Shown here: positions 24,835 to 34,700 of the stretch, in pieces
How positions within the stretch are numbered: position 1 is the first letter of the stretch
Layout of the letters: each line of letters starts with the position of its first letter
Source of the DNA: Planctomycetota bacterium
Lineage (GTDB): Bacteria; Planctomycetota; UBA1135; GCA-002686595
Assembly: GCA_029259635.1 (NCBI GenBank)
Contig: JAJDEU010000027.1
Coordinates: forward strand, 62,001-126,000
Length of the DNA: 64,000 nt
Direction of reading: 5' to 3'
Translations under genes and position numbers: made by a program
The notes under the pieces: generated by a model
Database searches by the model: none
Told to the model about the DNA's origin: nothing
Seen by the model: only the letters and a program-made list of their open reading frames with translations

Positions 24835-26108
24835 GCGCCGACCTTTTTGGCGAAACGGACGAAGCGGAAGCTCACCCGATCGAGGAGGTGAGCGACGACG
24901 CGCCGCTCGCCGAGCGCATGCGCCCGCGCGACTTCGACGAGTTCGTCGGCCAACACCAGCTCGTCGATCAGGACCGCGTGATTCGGCGCTTATTACAGGG
25001 CGAACTGCGCCAGAGCTTGATCCTGTGGGGCCCGCCCGGCACCGGCAAGACGACTCTCGCGCGCCTCGTCGCCGCGGAGAGCGGAATGCGCTTCGTGCCC
25101 TTCTCCGCTGTCATCTCCGGAATCAAGGAGGTGCGCGTCGTCATGGCCGACGCCGAAAAGCGTCGCAAAAAGACCGGCACACGCACGCTGCTCTTCGTCG
25201 ACGAGATCCACCGCTTCAACAAAGCCCAACAGGACGCCTTCCTGCCCTACGTCGAGCGCGGCGACATCCTCCTGATCGGCGCCACCACCGAGAACCCGTC
25301 TTTCGAGATCGTGAGCCCGCTGCTCTCCCGCTCGCGCACGCTCGTGCTCGAGACGCTCTCCCCCGAAGAGCTGTGCGCGATCCTGCGCCGAGCGCTCGAG
25401 GATGAAGAGCGCGGCCTCGCCGGCGCTGTCACGATCTCGGACGAGCTCTTGATGACGATGGCTCACGCCTGCGACGGCGATGCGCGCCGCGCGCTGACTC
25501 TGCTCGAGACCGCCGCGAGTTTTCTCCCCGAAGGCGGTGCGCTCGACGGCGACCTGCTCTCGGAGGCGATGCAAAAGAAGCAGCTCGCCTACGACAAGAG
25601 CGGCGACCAGCACTACGACCTGATCTCCGCCCTGCACAAGAGCATCCGAAACAGCGACGCGAACGCGACCGTCTACTGGATCACGCGCATGCTCGAATCT
25701 GGCGAAGAGCGCCGCTTCCTCCTGCGCCGCCTGATCCGCATGGCCGTCGAAGACATCGGCCTGGCCGATCCTTTCGCCTTGCGCGTCGCGCTCGACGCCG
25801 ACGATGCCTGGCGCCGCCTCGGCGATCCCGAAGGCGAGCTCGCCATCGTCCAAGCCGCTGTCTACCTCGCTCGCGCCAAGAAGAGCAACGCGATCTACAA
25901 GGCCTACGGCGCCGCCAAGCAAGACGTCGAGCAGACCGCCGCCGAACCCGTCCCGATGCACCTGCGCAATGCGCCGACTTCGCTGATGAAGGACCTCGGC
26001 TTCGGCAAGGGCTACCGCTACGCCCACGACGACCCCGATGCCGTCAAGGAAATGCCCTGCCTTCCGCCGGGCCTAGAGGGTCGCGACTACTTCGGATCGA
26101 AGCAGTGA
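24831..26108 (+). CDS. rarA: Replication-associated recombination protein A (RarA/MgsA AAA+ ATPase)
   Basis: 425 residues. The AAA+ core has Walker A GPPGTGKTT near residue 66, Walker B LLFVDEIHRF with the family-specific HRFNKAQQDAFLP, sensor 1 GATTENPSF, and the C-terminal MgsA domain (YDKSGDQHYDLISALHKSIR...). RarA acts at stalled replication forks with SSB. A short N-terminal acidic stretch precedes the RMRPRDFDEFVGQ box. It is translationally coupled to the upstream SpoU methyltransferase. Codon use is strongly GC-rich at third positions, in contrast to the biosynthetic genes. Confidence 0.95.
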   Translation: MSADLFGETDEAEAHPIEEVSDDAPLAERMRPRDFDEFVGQHQLVDQDRVIRRLLQGELRQSLILWGPPGTGKTTLARLVAAESGMRFVPFSAVISGIKEVRVVMADAEKRRKKTGTRTLLFVDEIHRFNKAQQDAFLPYVERGDILLIGATTENPSFEIVSPLLSRSRTLVLETLSPEELCAILRRALEDEERGLAGAVTISDELLMTMAHACDGDARRALTLLETAASFLPEGGALDGDLLSEAMQKKQLAYDKSGDQHYDLISALHKSIRNSDANATVYWITRMLESGEERRFLLRRLIRMAVEDIGLADPFALRVALDADDAWRRLGDPEGELAIVQAAVYLARAKKSNAIYKAYGAAKQDVEQTAAEPVPMHLRNAPTSLMKDLGFGKGYRYAHDDPDAVKEMPCLPPGLEGRDYFGSKQ

Positions 26109-26126
26109 TCATCAAGGAGATCGAAC

Positions 26127-26669
26127 GTGGCTAGTCGCCTCGCCCTCGCGGCGCTTCTTGCGCTGCTGCTACTCGGCTGCGAGCAACAAGCCACCACTTC
26201 CTCGCCGGCAATCACAGCTCCTGAATCAGCGGAGGTGCCGACTGTATTCGATGAAGTGTATATCCAACTGCAACGCACTCCATGCCTCGGTATCTGCCCT
26301 GATTACGTCGTGGAGGCTAGCGCGGAGGGCCACGTGAAGTACGAGGGTTACCACTGGGTGCAAGAGATTGGCCTTCACACGGCCGAAGTAGCGCCGAAAG
26401 TGATCGCCAGCATCGCCGCATCGGTGCTAGAGCTCGGCTTCTTGGATCTCAAACAGTCGGAGGTGGATGAGTGTCCGAGTCGACGGTCAGATCAACCATT
26501 CGTGATCCTGACGGTTCGAATCGACGGCCGAGAGAACACGATCGAGTACGACTACGGCTGCCGGGGACTGCCCGTACACGAGATGTTGTCGTCGCTGCAT
26601 CAGCAAATCGACGACCGCTTGGGAACCGCGCGATGGACCGACGGACCCGATTCGAAGAAGCGGCGATAG
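26127..26669 (+). CDS. Small lipoprotein, DUF6438-like
   Basis: 180 residues. The GTG start at 26127 has a good AAGGAG at 26114-26119, seven bases upstream. A type II signal peptide (ALLALLLLGC, lipid-modified Cys near residue 17) is followed by a domain beginning VYIQLQRTPCLGICPDYVVE. The CxGxCPxY pattern is typical of DUF6438, whose function is unknown. Two cysteines of this motif and two later ones (DECPSR, YGCRGL) could form disulfides in the periplasm. It is 18 bases downstream of rarA. Confidence 0.75.
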   Translation: MASRLALAALLALLLLGCEQQATTSSPAITAPESAEVPTVFDEVYIQLQRTPCLGICPDYVVEASAEGHVKYEGYHWVQEIGLHTAEVAPKVIASIAASVLELGFLDLKQSEVDECPSRRSDQPFVILTVRIDGRENTIEYDYGCRGLPVHEMLSSLHQQIDDRLGTARWTDGPDSKKRR

Positions 26670-26675
26670 GGCGAA

Positions 26676-27140
26676 ATGACTCGTATCACATGGGCTAACG
26701 CAGAGAAGATCTTCCACAAGGACGGCAGTCTTCGGGACATCTACGTCTTCGACACTTCGTTTCACGAGTGGAATGCGCTGTGGAACATGGTCCACGCTGA
26801 GGGCTACTCACTGCGATACACCAAAGACGGCGAGGAATCACCAATTCCTACAGACGCAGCTGCTGTGCTTGCGGATCGGTCCTGTTCGCACGGCTTGTTT
26901 ATTTCAATGGGCGGCATCGATATCACGTGCGGGTTCTACCTCTGCGAGGAGATCGAACTCGATGTTGATCCGGGCCAGATCAACTCACAGGAGCAGCTCG
27001 ACTTCGTCCTCAAATTCATGGCGGACCTCGGCGTCGCCACAGGCAAAGATGTCGTACTCACCGAGGAAATGGCTGAGGAGGAAGTTCGGATCCGGTACTC
27101 GGCGCGCGATCAAAGTACCCGCCTGATAGTCCGCCTATAG
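26676..27140 (+). CDS. Hypothetical protein
   Basis: 154 residues, six bases after the lipoprotein stop and so probably co-transcribed. It has no signal peptide or membrane segment and is rich in acidic residues; aromatic residues in the first third (DTSFHEWNALWN) stand out. I do not recognise a family. The stop codon overlaps the convergent parE stop: CTATAG at 27135-27140 serves both strands. Confidence 0.6.
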   Translation: MTRITWANAEKIFHKDGSLRDIYVFDTSFHEWNALWNMVHAEGYSLRYTKDGEESPIPTDAAAVLADRSCSHGLFISMGGIDITCGFYLCEEIELDVDPGQINSQEQLDFVLKFMADLGVATGKDVVLTEEMAEEEVRIRYSARDQSTRLIVRL

Positions 27141-27425
27141 GTGGCGATCGAAATCCATTTGGTCGTGAAGGACTCGTTCGATGCCGAGCGATTGATCGGT
27201 GAACGTGTAGTAGATCACGTGTCTTCCGATTCGTGCCGAGTAGTAGCCAGGTCGAATCGCCTCCTGTGATTTGCCGCGTTCGGGCTCGGCGGCGAGCTCT
27301 GCGATTCGGTCGTTTACCTTGCGCAGATAGCGAGTTGCTTGTTCTTCATCCCACCGATCGAAGGTGTACAGCCAGATGCTTTCCAGGTCGGATTGCGCTC
27401 GAGGCCGTACGAGAACCTCACGCAT
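27135..27425 (-). CDS. parE: ParE/RelE-superfamily toxin
   Basis: 96 residues with the typical ParE pattern: VRPRAQSDLESIWLYTFDRW, then YLRKVNDRIAELAAEPERGK, then YYSARIGRHVIYYTF and a C-terminal IERVLHDQMDFDRHL. ParE toxins poison DNA gyrase, while RelE relatives cut mRNA; the IxRVLHxxMD ending fits ParE. It overlaps the antitoxin gene by eight bases, downstream of it, the usual order. Confidence 0.88.
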   Translation of the reverse strand: MREVLVRPRAQSDLESIWLYTFDRWDEEQATRYLRKVNDRIAELAAEPERGKSQEAIRPGYYSARIGRHVIYYTFTDQSLGIERVLHDQMDFDRHL

Positions 27426-27669
27426 CGAGGCCCGCTTTTTTGCGCGCCGACGCGATGATCTCGTCCATGTCGAGCGGACTGTACGGACCGCTCTCTTCGC
27501 CTTCGATCAAGGCTTGTCGCAGCGCTTCCACCTTGCGCTCTCGCTCTTCCATGTCGCGCAGAGCCGACCGAACAACTTCACTTCGATTGCCGAATCGGCC
27601 CGATTCGATCTGCGCGAGAATGAAGCCTTCGAAGTGTTCGCCGAGTGAGATGCTGGTGTTCTTGCCCAT
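27418..27669 (-). CDS. parD: ParD-like antitoxin
   Basis: 83 residues from the ATG at 27669. The frame is open further upstream, but that part covers the operator. MGKNTSISLGEHFEGFIL and GRFGNRSEVVRSALRDME form the ribbon-helix-helix DNA-binding domain of ParD/CopG type. The C-terminal half (ALIEGEESGPYSPLDMDEI) is the flexible toxin-binding part. A 12+12 palindrome lies 26 bases upstream, fitting autoregulation. Confidence 0.88.
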   Translation of the reverse strand: MGKNTSISLGEHFEGFILAQIESGRFGNRSEVVRSALRDMEERERKVEALRQALIEGEESGPYSPLDMDEIIASARKKAGLDA

Positions 27670-27694
27670 GGTTTTGGCCTTTCCAAACGGTACT

Positions 27695-27723
27695 CCGAGG
27701 TTACCATATTGTGGTAACCTCGG
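27695..27723. promoter_or_regulatory. Perfect palindromic operator of parDE
   Basis: CCGAGGTTACCA and its exact complement TGGTAACCTCGG (27695-27706 and 27712-27723) are separated by TATTG. The site lies 26-54 bases before the antitoxin start, where ParD autoregulation sites are expected. The only other nearby gene is the convergent end of the large lipoprotein. Confidence 0.65.
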
Positions 27724-27797
27724 CCCAGTTAGAGCTTTGACATGAGCGGAAGGGCCAATAAAGCCCCACTGCCGGCCTCTCGGCTGCTGAGGTGTCG

Positions 27798-30700
27798 CTA
27801 GTCGAAGCGGACGTTCACGGTTCGATCCGAGGTCGTGAAGGTCACGCTTGCGAAGGTTCCATCCTCGAGGTCTACACCGGTCCAACCGCCGAAGGTGCTT
27901 CCTCCAGTGGGGGTGGCGGTCAGGGTGAAAGTTTCGCCGGTTGAGGCCAAGTCCACGAGCGCACCGCTAGCCGTGAAGGTTGCGTTAGCCGGTTGGATGA
28001 ACACCGATCCGGAGCCCGCGCCTTCGAACACGACGTTGAGATCGAACAGAGTCGTACCGCCGAGTTGCGGAAAGTTCACACGCACCGTGCGGTTGCCGTC
28101 GAGGATTACGGAACAGCCTGAGCTCGCCGCGGCGCCGCAATCACCGCCGGTCCAGGTCGGCACACCGAAGCCGGCAGCCGGCAGGGCGCTTAGGTCGACG
28201 ACGCTGCCCGCCGGGAAGCTCGCGCTGCAGGTGCTCGTGCAGGTGAGCAACGGAGTGCCGCCCATGGGCACGACGTCGCTCACGGAACCGGCGCCCGACT
28301 CGACGATGACCGACAACTGAAAAGTGCCGGGCGGGCCAACCGGGGCATCGCCCGTGCCGCTGCATTGTCGAGCCACGACGAGCGGCGGTGTGAAGAAGCC
28401 CTGCGCCACCGTCGGCGTCAGGAAGACGGAGCCAGGTACGTCTTCGCTGGGCTGGAAGTTCGGAATCAGATCCCCCGCCGTCACGTCGGTGTGGCTCGTT
28501 GCGTTCAGGTTCTCGATCCGATCGAAGGCCGCCGCACAACCGGCAGTAATGTTGCCTTCGGAGTCGGTGCGCAGAAGCCACGCTTCGCGAGCGTCGCCAA
28601 GCGAGGTCGAGGAGCCGGCGATGATCAGTCCGCCATCCGCAAGTCGCGACACGCCGCCCAAGTCTTCGTCAAGCAGACCTCCGTACGGCTGGGCCCAGAC
28701 CGGCATGAGCTGGGCGTCGATATGGAGAAGCACGATGTCGCGCTCATGGGAAGTGACCGAGGCCCCGGCCGCCCGTGGGCCGTAAGCTCCGAACACCAGC
28801 GTTGCGCCGCCATCCTCCGCGCCGGCGATGCTCACGAGTTCGGTCGGATTGGGGAGACCGGGTCCCGTGTAATAGAACGACTCGAGCAGTTCGCCGTCCT
28901 CATCGAAGTGCAAGACCGAGACTCCCAAATCATGTCTGCCGGCGACGAGGAAATCGCCGTCGGGACGCGCGAATACGTCGGTAATGGGCCATCGCAGTGC
29001 TTTGCGCCAAACCAAGTTTCCGGCGGCATCGACCCGACCGAAGTAGTGCGGACTGACGACGACAGCTCCGTTGTCCAGAGTGGCTTCTATGGAGATCGGA
29101 TTCGATTCTCCGTCTCCGAGCGGAACGGAGCACCAAATCACAACGCCATCCCGGCTCAACCGCAGCGCACAAGGTTGAGCATTCGCGCTGACGGCCAAGA
29201 GCAGGTCACCATTCTCGGCTTGCGCGAAACCGTGCACACTCTCCCTCGTGGGGGCCTTAAAGTTGGGCCCGGAAAAAGTGTACTCGGCGCGCGTATCGAA
29301 ACTTTGTTGCGCGAGGATATTGCCGTCGACATCGAGTCGCAGGTAGACGTTTTCGAAACTGCCGCTGTTCTCCACCAGGCCGAACACGGCTAGCTCCCAC
29401 TGGTCGGGTCGCAAAGGATCGGTCAAGATTTCCACATGATGAGCCGACTCGACCTTGCGCGCGGTCGCGGGAGAGAAGGTGCGTGACCAGATCTGGCCGG
29501 AAGTCGAGCCGAAGCGCGTCAGCGTCGCGCCCTTCGACACATCCGAGGGGTCCAGCTGATTCCATGTCCAGAAATCGGACGTACCCTCAATCCAACCGGC
29601 GTGCGCACTCCCAAAGCGCAAGTCGGTGTACGCGAAGACGGGATACGGATACTCCGTGCGGCTGATAAAAGTGCCGACTCTGTCGTAGCGCAGATTGACG
29701 AGATGCGCTTGGCGCCTGGCAGAGTCATCGGTTTCCCCGACGAAGAACTCGAAGCCTATTCCACCGGAATCTGCGAACCCGCGAGCCGCTAGGAAGGTTG
29801 GCTCGACCAGATCGAGCTGGAAGGTCGAGTTCATGTTGGCATCGATCAGCTCGAAGCGCGTTGTCTGAAGTTCCGGGTTGTAGGTGGTGAGGCTGGAATC
29901 CAGGCGGCCAACGGCGCAGTACCTGCGAGTGGTCGTGCCCGGCGGCGTGAACTCGAAAGCTTTGGTAATGAACGCGAAGTCGGCGTATTCACCATCTCTG
30001 GCGTCGCTTCCATCTCCATTCAGAACGCGCAGCTCCTGATCGCGCCCGAGAAGATTGATGTCCGTACCGGCGACAACGATCCCATGGGTCGGCGCGCTGC
30101 CGAATACGTCCAGACTATCGGCATCGAAGTCGTCCATGAGACGCGACCAGACACGACTGCCGCTGGAATCCAAGCGCACGATTCTCGCAGCCGGATCGGT
30201 CGTTATGTCAGCCGTTCCATTCTCGGAGAGCCTGGGCGTGGCCAACACGATGGCACCGCCGTCCGAGGTTTCCTCCACGCGCGCGCGATTGTCGAATCTC
30301 ACGATTCGGTAAGCGTCGTCGTCCAACAAGGTCTGGAACACCACATTGCCGGCGCCGTCGATGCGAAGTACCCAGGGCAGAATCACCGGTACCCGCGCGG
30401 AGCCGACGCGTAAGTCGACGCGCGCCTCACCGACGACGAGTAGGCCGCCGTCCGCCGTTGGCGTCGCACTGTGCGGCTCCTCCGACGGCGAGTCCGTGGC
30501 GTCGTAGAACGGGAATTGCGGAAAGGCGCCGAAGCCGTACGTCCGGGTCCACAGAGTCACTCCATTCTCGTCGAGGCGCTGAACGACGATGTCGAGCGGG
30601 TTGTCGATGTAGTTCACAATGTCCGGAAAATCGTCCTCGACGCCAACCAAGAAGAAGCCCCCGAGCTCGCGCGGCGCCGCGTGTCTATAGATGTGGTCCG

Positions 30701-31064
30701 CAGTTGTTGACGGCGCATTGAGCTGATTCTCGGAGAAGACCTTGGACCACACGACATCGCCCAACGCATCCAATTTCGCGACCCAGAAGTCTTCGTCCCC
30801 TAGGTTGCTACCGCTCCAGCGCGCGTTGACCGAACCGACCATGACATAGCCGCCATCCGGCGTCGGCGCGGCATGACTGGCAGCGTCATTGGCTTCATTG
30901 CCGTAAGACTTCGAGAAAGTGGGCGCTCCTCCGCCGCCGCTGCTTTGAGCACACGCGAGGAGTGCGCAGCCCGCGAGGAGTGCGACGAGAGTGTGGAAGC
31001 CGAGCGCTCGACGGTTGTGTGTCGGGCAGGCGTTGGGCAAGAGAGTAGACTGATCGATATGCAT
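27798..31064 (-). CDS. Giant lipoprotein, propeller-like repeats and C-terminal InlB-type repeats
   Basis: About 1088 residues from the ATG at 31064 (GAGG in the leader fits a ribosome binding site). The frame is open 16 codons further, but the signal peptide fits this start. A signal peptide ends with a lipobox ALLAC. The body consists of repeats of the form GGYVMVGSV...DFWVAKLDALGDVVWSKVF and GGLIIAGSS...EAWLLRTDSEGNI, which predict a beta-propeller-like exported domain. The last about 190 residues hold two divergent InlB B-repeats (GAGSVSDVVP..., GSGSVFIQPA..., each ending in TVRVNFP or TVNVRFD). Function is unknown; a surface-exposed structural or binding role is likely. It is divergent from a sigma factor gene with only 77 bases between starts. 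Confidence 0.78.
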   Translation of the reverse strand: MHIDQSTLLPNACPTHNRRALGFHTLVALLAGCALLACAQSSGGGGAPTFSKSYGNEANDAASHAAPTPDGGYVMVGSVNARWSGSNLGDEDFWVAKLDALGDVVWSKVFSENQLNAPSTTADHIYRHAAPRELGGFFLVGVEDDFPDIVNYIDNPLDIVVQRLDENGVTLWTRTYGFGAFPQFPFYDATDSPSEEPHSATPTADGGLLVVGEARVDLRVGSARVPVILPWVLRIDGAGNVVFQTLLDDDAYRIVRFDNRARVEETSDGGAIVLATPRLSENGTADITTDPAARIVRLDSSGSRVWSRLMDDFDADSLDVFGSAPTHGIVVAGTDINLLGRDQELRVLNGDGSDARDGEYADFAFITKAFEFTPPGTTTRRYCAVGRLDSSLTTYNPELQTTRFELIDANMNSTFQLDLVEPTFLAARGFADSGGIGFEFFVGETDDSARRQAHLVNLRYDRVGTFISRTEYPYPVFAYTDLRFGSAHAGWIEGTSDFWTWNQLDPSDVSKGATLTRFGSTSGQIWSRTFSPATARKVESAHHVEILTDPLRPDQWELAVFGLVENSGSFENVYLRLDVDGNILAQQSFDTRAEYTFSGPNFKAPTRESVHGFAQAENGDLLLAVSANAQPCALRLSRDGVVIWCSVPLGDGESNPISIEATLDNGAVVVSPHYFGRVDAAGNLVWRKALRWPITDVFARPDGDFLVAGRHDLGVSVLHFDEDGELLESFYYTGPGLPNPTELVSIAGAEDGGATLVFGAYGPRAAGASVTSHERDIVLLHIDAQLMPVWAQPYGGLLDEDLGGVSRLADGGLIIAGSSTSLGDAREAWLLRTDSEGNITAGCAAAFDRIENLNATSHTDVTAGDLIPNFQPSEDVPGSVFLTPTVAQGFFTPPLVVARQCSGTGDAPVGPPGTFQLSVIVESGAGSVSDVVPMGGTPLLTCTSTCSASFPAGSVVDLSALPAAGFGVPTWTGGDCGAAASSGCSVILDGNRTVRVNFPQLGGTTLFDLNVVFEGAGSGSVFIQPANATFTASGALVDLASTGETFTLTATPTGGSTFGGWTGVDLEDGTFASVTFTTSDRTVNVRFD

Positions 31065-31141
31065 GTAGAGGTCCTCTACTCGGGTCACGTAGACCGCCCC
31101 GCGCACCCGCAAGATTTTCTGTCTCTTTTTCCCGTGGGCGC
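31065..31141. promoter_or_regulatory. Short divergent promoter region with 15-bp palindrome
   Basis: Only 77 bases separate the lipoprotein start from the sigma factor start, so the promoters must face each other here. GTAGAGGTCCTCTAC at 31065-31079 is a perfect palindrome around one base. It doubles as the lipoprotein ribosome-binding region on the minus strand, so a protein or hairpin here could regulate translation. Confidence 0.4.
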
Positions 31142-31711
31142 ATGACTCACGCGGAAGCCGAGGAAATTGAGCGCCTCGTGGCGGCGCTGGCGGCGGGCGA
31201 AGCAGGCGCGTTCGACCGGCTCCTGCCGCTGGTTTATGACGAGCTGAAGTCGATTGCGGAGAGCATTGCTCGCAGGCGCGGTGGGACTCTGCAACCGACC
31301 GCGCTCGTCAACGAAGTCTATTTGCGCCTCGTGCGGCGACCCGACGAAGCCTGGGAGGGCAAGCGTCACTTCCTGTCCGTCGCGGCGCGCGCGATGCGTC
31401 AACTGCTCGCCGATCACGGTCGCCAGCGAGGCTCGCTCAAGCGCGGTGGTGCATTCGAACAGATCACTCTCGACGAAGATCTGATGAGCGGAGGGGGCAA
31501 GCCGGTTGACGGAGCGCTCGACGCGAGCGTGATCGACGAGGCGTTGGCCGAGCTCGCGACTCTCGACGCCCGTCAAGCGCGCATCGTCGAGTTGCGCTAC
31601 TTTGGAGGACTCGAGAACCGCGAGATCGCCGCGCTGCTCGGGCTCGCCGTGAGAACCATCGAACTCGACCTACAGATGGCCCGTACCTTTCTTCGCAGGA
31701 GGCTTGCGTGA
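31142..31711 (+). CDS. ECF-like RNA polymerase sigma factor (PF07638/TIGR02999 type)
   Basis: 189 residues. Region 2 includes FDRLLPLVYDELKSIAESI and TLQPTALVNEVYLRL, the hallmark of the planctomycete/acidobacterial ECF-like sigma family. HFLSVAARAMRQLLADHGR and a C-terminal region 4 helix-turn-helix (LEFR-type RYFGGLENREIAALLGLAVRTIE) follow. Such factors usually pair with a downstream Ser/Thr kinase, as here: the stop overlaps the kinase start (GTGA). No anti-sigma gene is adjacent, so control by the kinase is plausible. The target may include the divergent lipoprotein gene (inference). Confidence 0.9.
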   Translation: MTHAEAEEIERLVAALAAGEAGAFDRLLPLVYDELKSIAESIARRRGGTLQPTALVNEVYLRLVRRPDEAWEGKRHFLSVAARAMRQLLADHGRQRGSLKRGGAFEQITLDEDLMSGGGKPVDGALDASVIDEALAELATLDARQARIVELRYFGGLENREIAALLGLAVRTIELDLQMARTFLRRRLA

Positions 31712-34700
31712 GCGTGGCCTACGAACGCGAGCGCTATCAGCGCCTGCGCGCGCTCTATCACCTCGCCGCCGATGTGCCCGCCCAGGACCGCGCCGCTTTT
31801 CTTCTTGAGCAGTGCCCGGAAGACGAAGCGCTTCGGCGCGACGTGAACGCTTGGCTCGAAGTCGCCGTCGAGCCGGACCCACTGGGCGATCCGGCGGAGT
31901 GTCGCGATGCGCTGCTCGGTCAGATCGGCGTGCGCGCCCGCGACAACTCCACGCCGCCCGAGATGATCGGTCGCTACCGCATTGTGCGACGCATCGGTGC
32001 GGGCGGAATGGGCAGCGTATTCGAAGCAGTGCAGGAAGAGACCGAGCGTTCGATCGCGCTGAAGCTCTTGTATCCGCGCTGGGTCTCGCCGGCGCGCGCG
32101 CAGCGCTTCGACGATGAGATTGCGATTCTCGGTCGGCTTGAGCATCCGAACATTGCGCGCATCTACGACGCGGGAACCGTTGACTCGCCGGAGGGATCAA
32201 TTCGCTACTTCGCGATGGAGCGCGTCGACGGTGCGACCCTCACCGAGTGGGCCACAGAGCGCGAACGCTCGCCGGTCGAGAAGCTGCGGCTCTTCCTCGG
32301 AATCTGCGAGGGCGTGGCCGAAGCGCATCAGAGCGGCGTCATTCACCGCGACCTCAAGCCGCTCAATCTCCTGGTCAACGCTGAGGACGGGCAGGCCAAG
32401 GTGCTCGACTTCGGCGTTGCGCGCCTGACCAATCCGGACGACTCGCTGCGCGATCTACACACTCGAGCGGGCGAGGTCGTGGGAACCCTCGAGTACATGA
32501 GCCCCGAGCAGTTGGCGGGTGACACGAGTGCCATCGACACGCGCACCGATGTCTTCGCGCTCGGCGTTGTCCTGTTCGAGTTGCTCTCCGGACAGCTGCC
32601 CAGCGAGACGACCGCGAGGTCGTCCGCATCGTCGTCTTCCGGTTCGCTGCGCTTCACCCGCGCGCCCGCGCGGCAGATTCGCAGCGTGCTTCCGTCGATT
32701 GCCCCCGACCTCGCGACGATCATCGGCAAGGCGCTTGAGGTCACGCCGGCCGAGCGCTACCAGACCGTGCGCGAGTTCGAGCAGGACGTGCGTCGCTTCC
32801 TCGACCACCGCCCGATTGTCGCTCGCGAGCCGAGCGCATGGCATCGCCTGCGCCTGTTCGCGCAGCGCGAACGCCGCACCTTCGCCGGCTTGCTCACTCT
32901 TTTCTTCGCCGTCACGCTGGCAGTCGTCCTGGTGATGCGCTTCGCCTACCGCGCCGGTCTGTCCGAAGCCGAGTCGCAACGCCAGACCTACCGCGCGCAG
33001 ATCGGCGCGGCGGCCTCCGCACTGGATGCGCACGACGTCCTGTCTGCCGAGCGCTTCCTTGAGAGCGCGCGCGTCGTCGACCGCAATTGGGAGTGGCGTC
33101 ACCTCACGGAGCGGCTCGACGCGAGCGAGCTCGTGCTGCGCGGTCACGAGAATCAAGTCTGGAATAGCGCGTTCGATCCGTCGGGACCGCGACTAGCTTC
33201 CGTCGGCGGCGCGGTCGTCGAAGCGCCGCACGATCACTCATTGCGCGTGTGGAACCTCGAGAGCGGCGCGCTGATCTACACCCGCACGGTCGAGACGGAC
33301 GAACTCTTGAGCGTGGCCTATCACCCGTCGGGCGATTCGATCGTCACGGGCGGCGGCGAGTTCGATCCCACGGTTCGCGTGTGGCGCGGCGTCGACGGGG
33401 AACCGCTCCAGGTGCTGGAAGGACACACGGGTCGCATTCAGGGACTCGACTTCGATGAGAGCGGCGAGCGACTGTTTAGCGCGAGCCATGGCGGCAGCGT
33501 GTGTGTGTGGCAACGCGGCGACGACGCGGCGAGCTGGTCCCCGCTGGCGGTTATCGCAGAAAACGCGGGCGAGATCACTGGCCTGGCGGTCGATGGCCAG
33601 TGGCTCTTCGTGCTCGCCTCCGATCGACCGCTTCGGGTCTTCGACGCTCAGTCATTCGAGGAGGTCGCCACCGGCGCGCACTCCGGCACCGCTCTGGCCG
33701 TGTCGAACGGACGCGTCGCGATCGGAGCCGAGAGCGGCCTGGTCGATGTCTATCAGTTCGACGGCGTGCTGACGCATCGACATCGCTTCGACCACGAGCT
33801 CAAAGTGCAAGCGCTGGCCTTCAGCGCCGATGATCGACTGTTCAGCGGAGGGCTCGACGAGAGCATCCGCGTCTGGGACCTGGAGTTCGGAAGCAACCTC
33901 GGCATCCGGTTGGGACACCGCTCCTTCTTGAACGGTTTCGCCTATGACCCGGACAGCCATCGACTCGCGTCGTCCGGAAACGACCACACGATTCGCATCT
34001 GGAATACGGAACCTCATCCCGAACGCGTGGCGGCGGGGGTCTTCGTCCGGGATGTAGAAGCGGTAGCGAACGGCGACCTGTTCGCTTGGGTGGACTACTT
34101 CGGGGCGGTGAGCGTGCGCCGGGCGGTCGACTCCAGCGAGGTCAGGAGCTGGAAGCTTGAGGCCCTTCCGGTCCACGCGGTAGCGCTCACGCCGGATGCG
34201 CGTTGGCTGGCGCATGACGCGGGGAACGAGATCGTTCTCCGTTCCATTGATGGTGAGGGTGAGCCGCGTGTGCTCGCGGGTCACGAAGGCCGCGTTCATT
34301 CGCTCGCCATCGACAGCACGGGAAGACTGCTTGCCTCGGCCTCGTCCGACGGAACCGCGCGGATCTGGGAACTTGCCTCGGGTGAGGCGCTTTACGCTCT
34401 CGAACCGGGCGACGGCGTGCAGTGGACCGTGAGCTTCAGTCCCGACGCGAGCCAGCTCGCCACCGCGGGTCACAGCGGTGCCATCGGGGTTTGGAGCGTC
34501 GCCGACGGAACGCGGCGGCGCACTCTCGAAGGACACGCGGCTGATGTCTTCGCGTTGGCCTGGAGTCCCGACGGTGCTCACCTGGCTTCGGGCGGCTGGG
34601 ACGCCGAGCTGCGCCTCTGGGACATTGCGCGCGGGACGGCGCAGCGACTCCAAGGCCATTCGCGCCAAGTCAACGCGATTACATTCTTGCCCGACGGTAC

